Part shown: positions 12,438 through 13,864 of the stretch, piece after piece | Layout of the letters: every line of letters begins with the position of its first letter | Position numbering within the stretch: position 1 is the stretch's first letter | Assembly (NCBI GenBank): GCA_023457135.1 | Contig: JAEWMO010000182.1 | Location: forward strand, 1 to 13,864 | Direction: 5' to 3' | Source of the DNA: Methanobacteriota archaeon | Lineage (GTDB): Archaea > Halobacteriota > Methanomicrobia > Methanomicrobiales > Methanoculleaceae | Length of the DNA: 13,864 nt | Notes under the pieces: generated by a model | The model's input: only the letters and a program-made list of their open reading frames with translations | Told to the model about the DNA's origin: nothing | Databases searched by the model: none | Position numbers and translations under genes: made by a program

Positions 12438-13864
12438 ATGAGAGATTCCGAGATTCTGATGAACCCCAACGATCTGGTTCGTTATCTCAAGAAAGACCCG
12501 GCGGAGTTTACCAGGGAAGACATCATCCGTTTTTGTGCGGAAAACGGTATTCAGATGGTCAACTTCCGGTACGCCGCCGAAGATGGCAAGCTCAAGACCC
12601 TCAACTTTGTCATCTCCTCAATGGAGCACCTCGATACCATCCTCTCGGACGGCGAGCGTGTCGACGGCAGCAACCTCTTCTCGTTCATCGAGGCAGGAAG
12701 CAGCGACCTTTACGTGATTCCCCGGTATCGTACGGCGTTCGTAAACCCCTTCACCGAGGTGCCGACACTGGAGCTCCTCTGCTCGTTCTACGACAACGAC
12801 GGAAAGCCGCTGGAGAGTTCCCCCGAATACGTGCTCCGGAAGGCGGATCAGGAGTTCACCCGCCGGACCGGGTGCACCTTCAAGACCCTCGGCGAACTTG
12901 AGTATTACGTCATCAGCCCGAAAGAGGATCTCTATCCCGGCCGCGACCAGAAGGGCTACCACTCGGCCGACCCCTTCGTCAAGTTCGCAGACCTGCGCGA
13001 CGAGGCGATGCGGCTGATCGCCCGTGCCGGCGGCAGGATCAAGTACGGCCACTCTGAGGTCGGGTGCTTCTTTGCCGGAGACGCCTACTACGAGCAGCAC
13101 GAGATCGAGTTCCTCCCGATGCCGGTCGAGCAGGCGGTCGAACAGCTGATCGTCGCCAAGTGGGTTCTGCGGATGCTCGGCTACCAGTATGGCGTCGAGA
13201 TCAGCTTCGCCCCGAAGATCACCGTCGGCAAGGCCGGGAGCGGGATGCACTTCCATATGCTCGCCGAGAAGGACGGCCGGAACCTGCTGGTCGAAGGCGG
13301 CAGATTAAGCCCGCTCGCCCGGAAGATGATTGCCGGCATCCTTGATTCCTCCGACGCCCTGACGGCGTTCGGGAACACCATCCCGACCTCCTACCTCCGG
13401 CTCGTTCCTCACCAGGAGGCCCCGACGACGATCTGCTGGGGCGACCGCAACCGTTCGGTCGTGGTCCGCGTGCCCCTCGGCTGGGTCGGTGCCGGGAACA
13501 TGACCCGTGACGCCAACCCCTGCGAAGGTCCCTGCGCGGGAGAGCGCCCCTCCAAGCAGACGTTTGAGTTCCGCGTCGCCGATGGGTCGGCTGATCCCTA
13601 CCTGACCGTCGCCGGTCTCATCGTGGCGTCGCTCCGCGGGATCGAGATGCCCGGCGCACTCGAGATGGCCGAGCAGCTCTACGTCAGCGGGAACATCTTC
13701 CGGCCCGAGTTCAGGGAACGGCTTGCCACGTTCAGGCAGCTCCCCGCCTCGTGCGTCGAGTCCGCCGAAGCCCTCGAGGCAAAGCGGGCAATCTTTGAAG
13801 CGGACGGGATCTTCCCCACGGGGATGATCGAGAGCCGGATCGCCTCGCTGAAGGCGTTCGATGA
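12438..13864 (+). CDS. Glutamine synthetase family protein, atypical (C-terminus cut by window edge)
   Basis: At least 475 residues are encoded with no stop before the window ends. The catalytic ligands of GS-I are present: GELEYY (Glu153, Glu155), HSEV (Glu207), QHEIEF (Glu222), GSGMHFH (His271), SYLRLVPHQEAP (Arg321, Glu327), WGDRNRSVVVRVP and FEFRVAD (Glu377, Arg379). These bind metal, ATP, glutamate and ammonia. Two departures stand out: about 7 extra residues between Glu207 and Glu222 (GCFFAGDAYYEQ) and an insertion at about 348-375 containing NPCEGPCAGERPSKQ before FEFR. The protein is also longer than the ~440-470 residues of ordinary GS-I. No NLY adenylylation site is seen in the sequenced part. 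It may make glutamine, or be a glutamine-synthetase-like ligase using another amine. ATG 12438 is chosen from the promoter spacing; ATG 12459 is an alternative. Confidence 0.88.
   Translation, partial: MRDSEILMNPNDLVRYLKKDPAEFTREDIIRFCAENGIQMVNFRYAAEDGKLKTLNFVISSMEHLDTILSDGERVDGSNLFSFIEAGSSDLYVIPRYRTAFVNPFTEVPTLELLCSFYDNDGKPLESSPEYVLRKADQEFTRRTGCTFKTLGELEYYVISPKEDLYPGRDQKGYHSADPFVKFADLRDEAMRLIARAGGRIKYGHSEVGCFFAGDAYYEQHEIEFLPMPVEQAVEQLIVAKWVLRMLGYQYGVEISFAPKITVGKAGSGMHFHMLAEKDGRNLLVEGGRLSPLARKMIAGILDSSDALTAFGNTIPTSYLRLVPHQEAPTTICWGDRNRSVVVRVPLGWVGAGNMTRDANPCEGPCAGERPSKQTFEFRVADGSADPYLTVAGLIVASLRGIEMPGALEMAEQLYVSGNIFRPEFRERLATFRQLPASCVESAEALEAKRAIFEADGIFPTGMIESRIASLKAFD

Noticed and set aside
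12154..12441. 95-codon plus-strand ORF in the M28-glutamine synthetase gap
   Set aside because: Pro/Arg/Thr-rich with no coding bias, crosses three hairpins and the glutamine synthetase promoter.
10817..12469. 550-codon minus-strand ORF across UPF0216, M28 and the following gap
   Set aside because: It overlaps two well-supported genes, crosses intergenic DNA and promoter elements, and shows no recognisable domain.

Overview
The window is GC-rich archaeal chromosome, most probably from a methanogen of the order Methanomicrobiales (a Methanoculleus-like organism). That placement is inferred from gene content: an archaeal-type FAD synthetase (RibL), a UPF0216/DUF61 protein, an archaeal/methanogen dihydropteroate-synthase-like protein, a secreted cupredoxin-fasciclin protein rich in N-glycosylation sequons, and a PAS/GAF sensor with an unusual H-box. 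It is supported by archaeal TATA-like promoters and by G/C-ending codons in nearly all genes. No rRNA, tRNA, insertion sequence, prophage or CRISPR array was seen.

Layout. 1-487 (-): the N-terminal half of a family 2 glycosyltransferase that runs off the left edge, with less biased codon use than its neighbours. 488-907: a 420-base gap with the glycosyltransferase promoter and signs of a tiny minus-strand ORF. 908-2415 (-): truA and a PHP-domain phosphoesterase in a two-gene unit with a 4-base overlap. 2459-3883 (+): the dihydropteroate-synthase-like gene, divergent from the PHP gene across a 43-base promoter region. 4129-5382 (+): the secreted cupredoxin-fasciclin protein, followed by a terminator-like hairpin. 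5452-7008 (+): a probable operon of a JAMM metalloprotease, ribL and a small multidrug-export-family membrane protein. 7189-8802 (+): a PAS-GAF-PAS protein with an H-box but no ATPase domain, convergent with a YgjP/DUF45 zinc metallopeptidase at 8810-9493 (-). 9623-10204 (+): a MerR-like regulator with a coiled coil, preceded by a strong palindrome. 10293-10568 (+): a small single-pass membrane protein. 10578-11009 (-): UPF0216. 11141-12139 (+): a secreted M28 aminopeptidase. 12438 to the right edge (+): an atypical glutamine synthetase, cut off at its C-terminus, with a dyad between its TATA box and start.

Functionally this is mostly housekeeping (tRNA modification, cofactor and nitrogen metabolism) interleaved with cell-surface, signalling and proteolysis genes. 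I see no defence island or clear new multi-gene system. The points most worth a second look are the glutamine synthetase with two insertions and its candidate operator, the palindrome ahead of the MerR-like gene, the cupredoxin domain whose copper-ligand His position is a glycosylatable Asn, the JAMM-protease/ribL coupling, the kinase-less H-box sensor, and the run of three hairpins between the M28 and glutamine synthetase genes.
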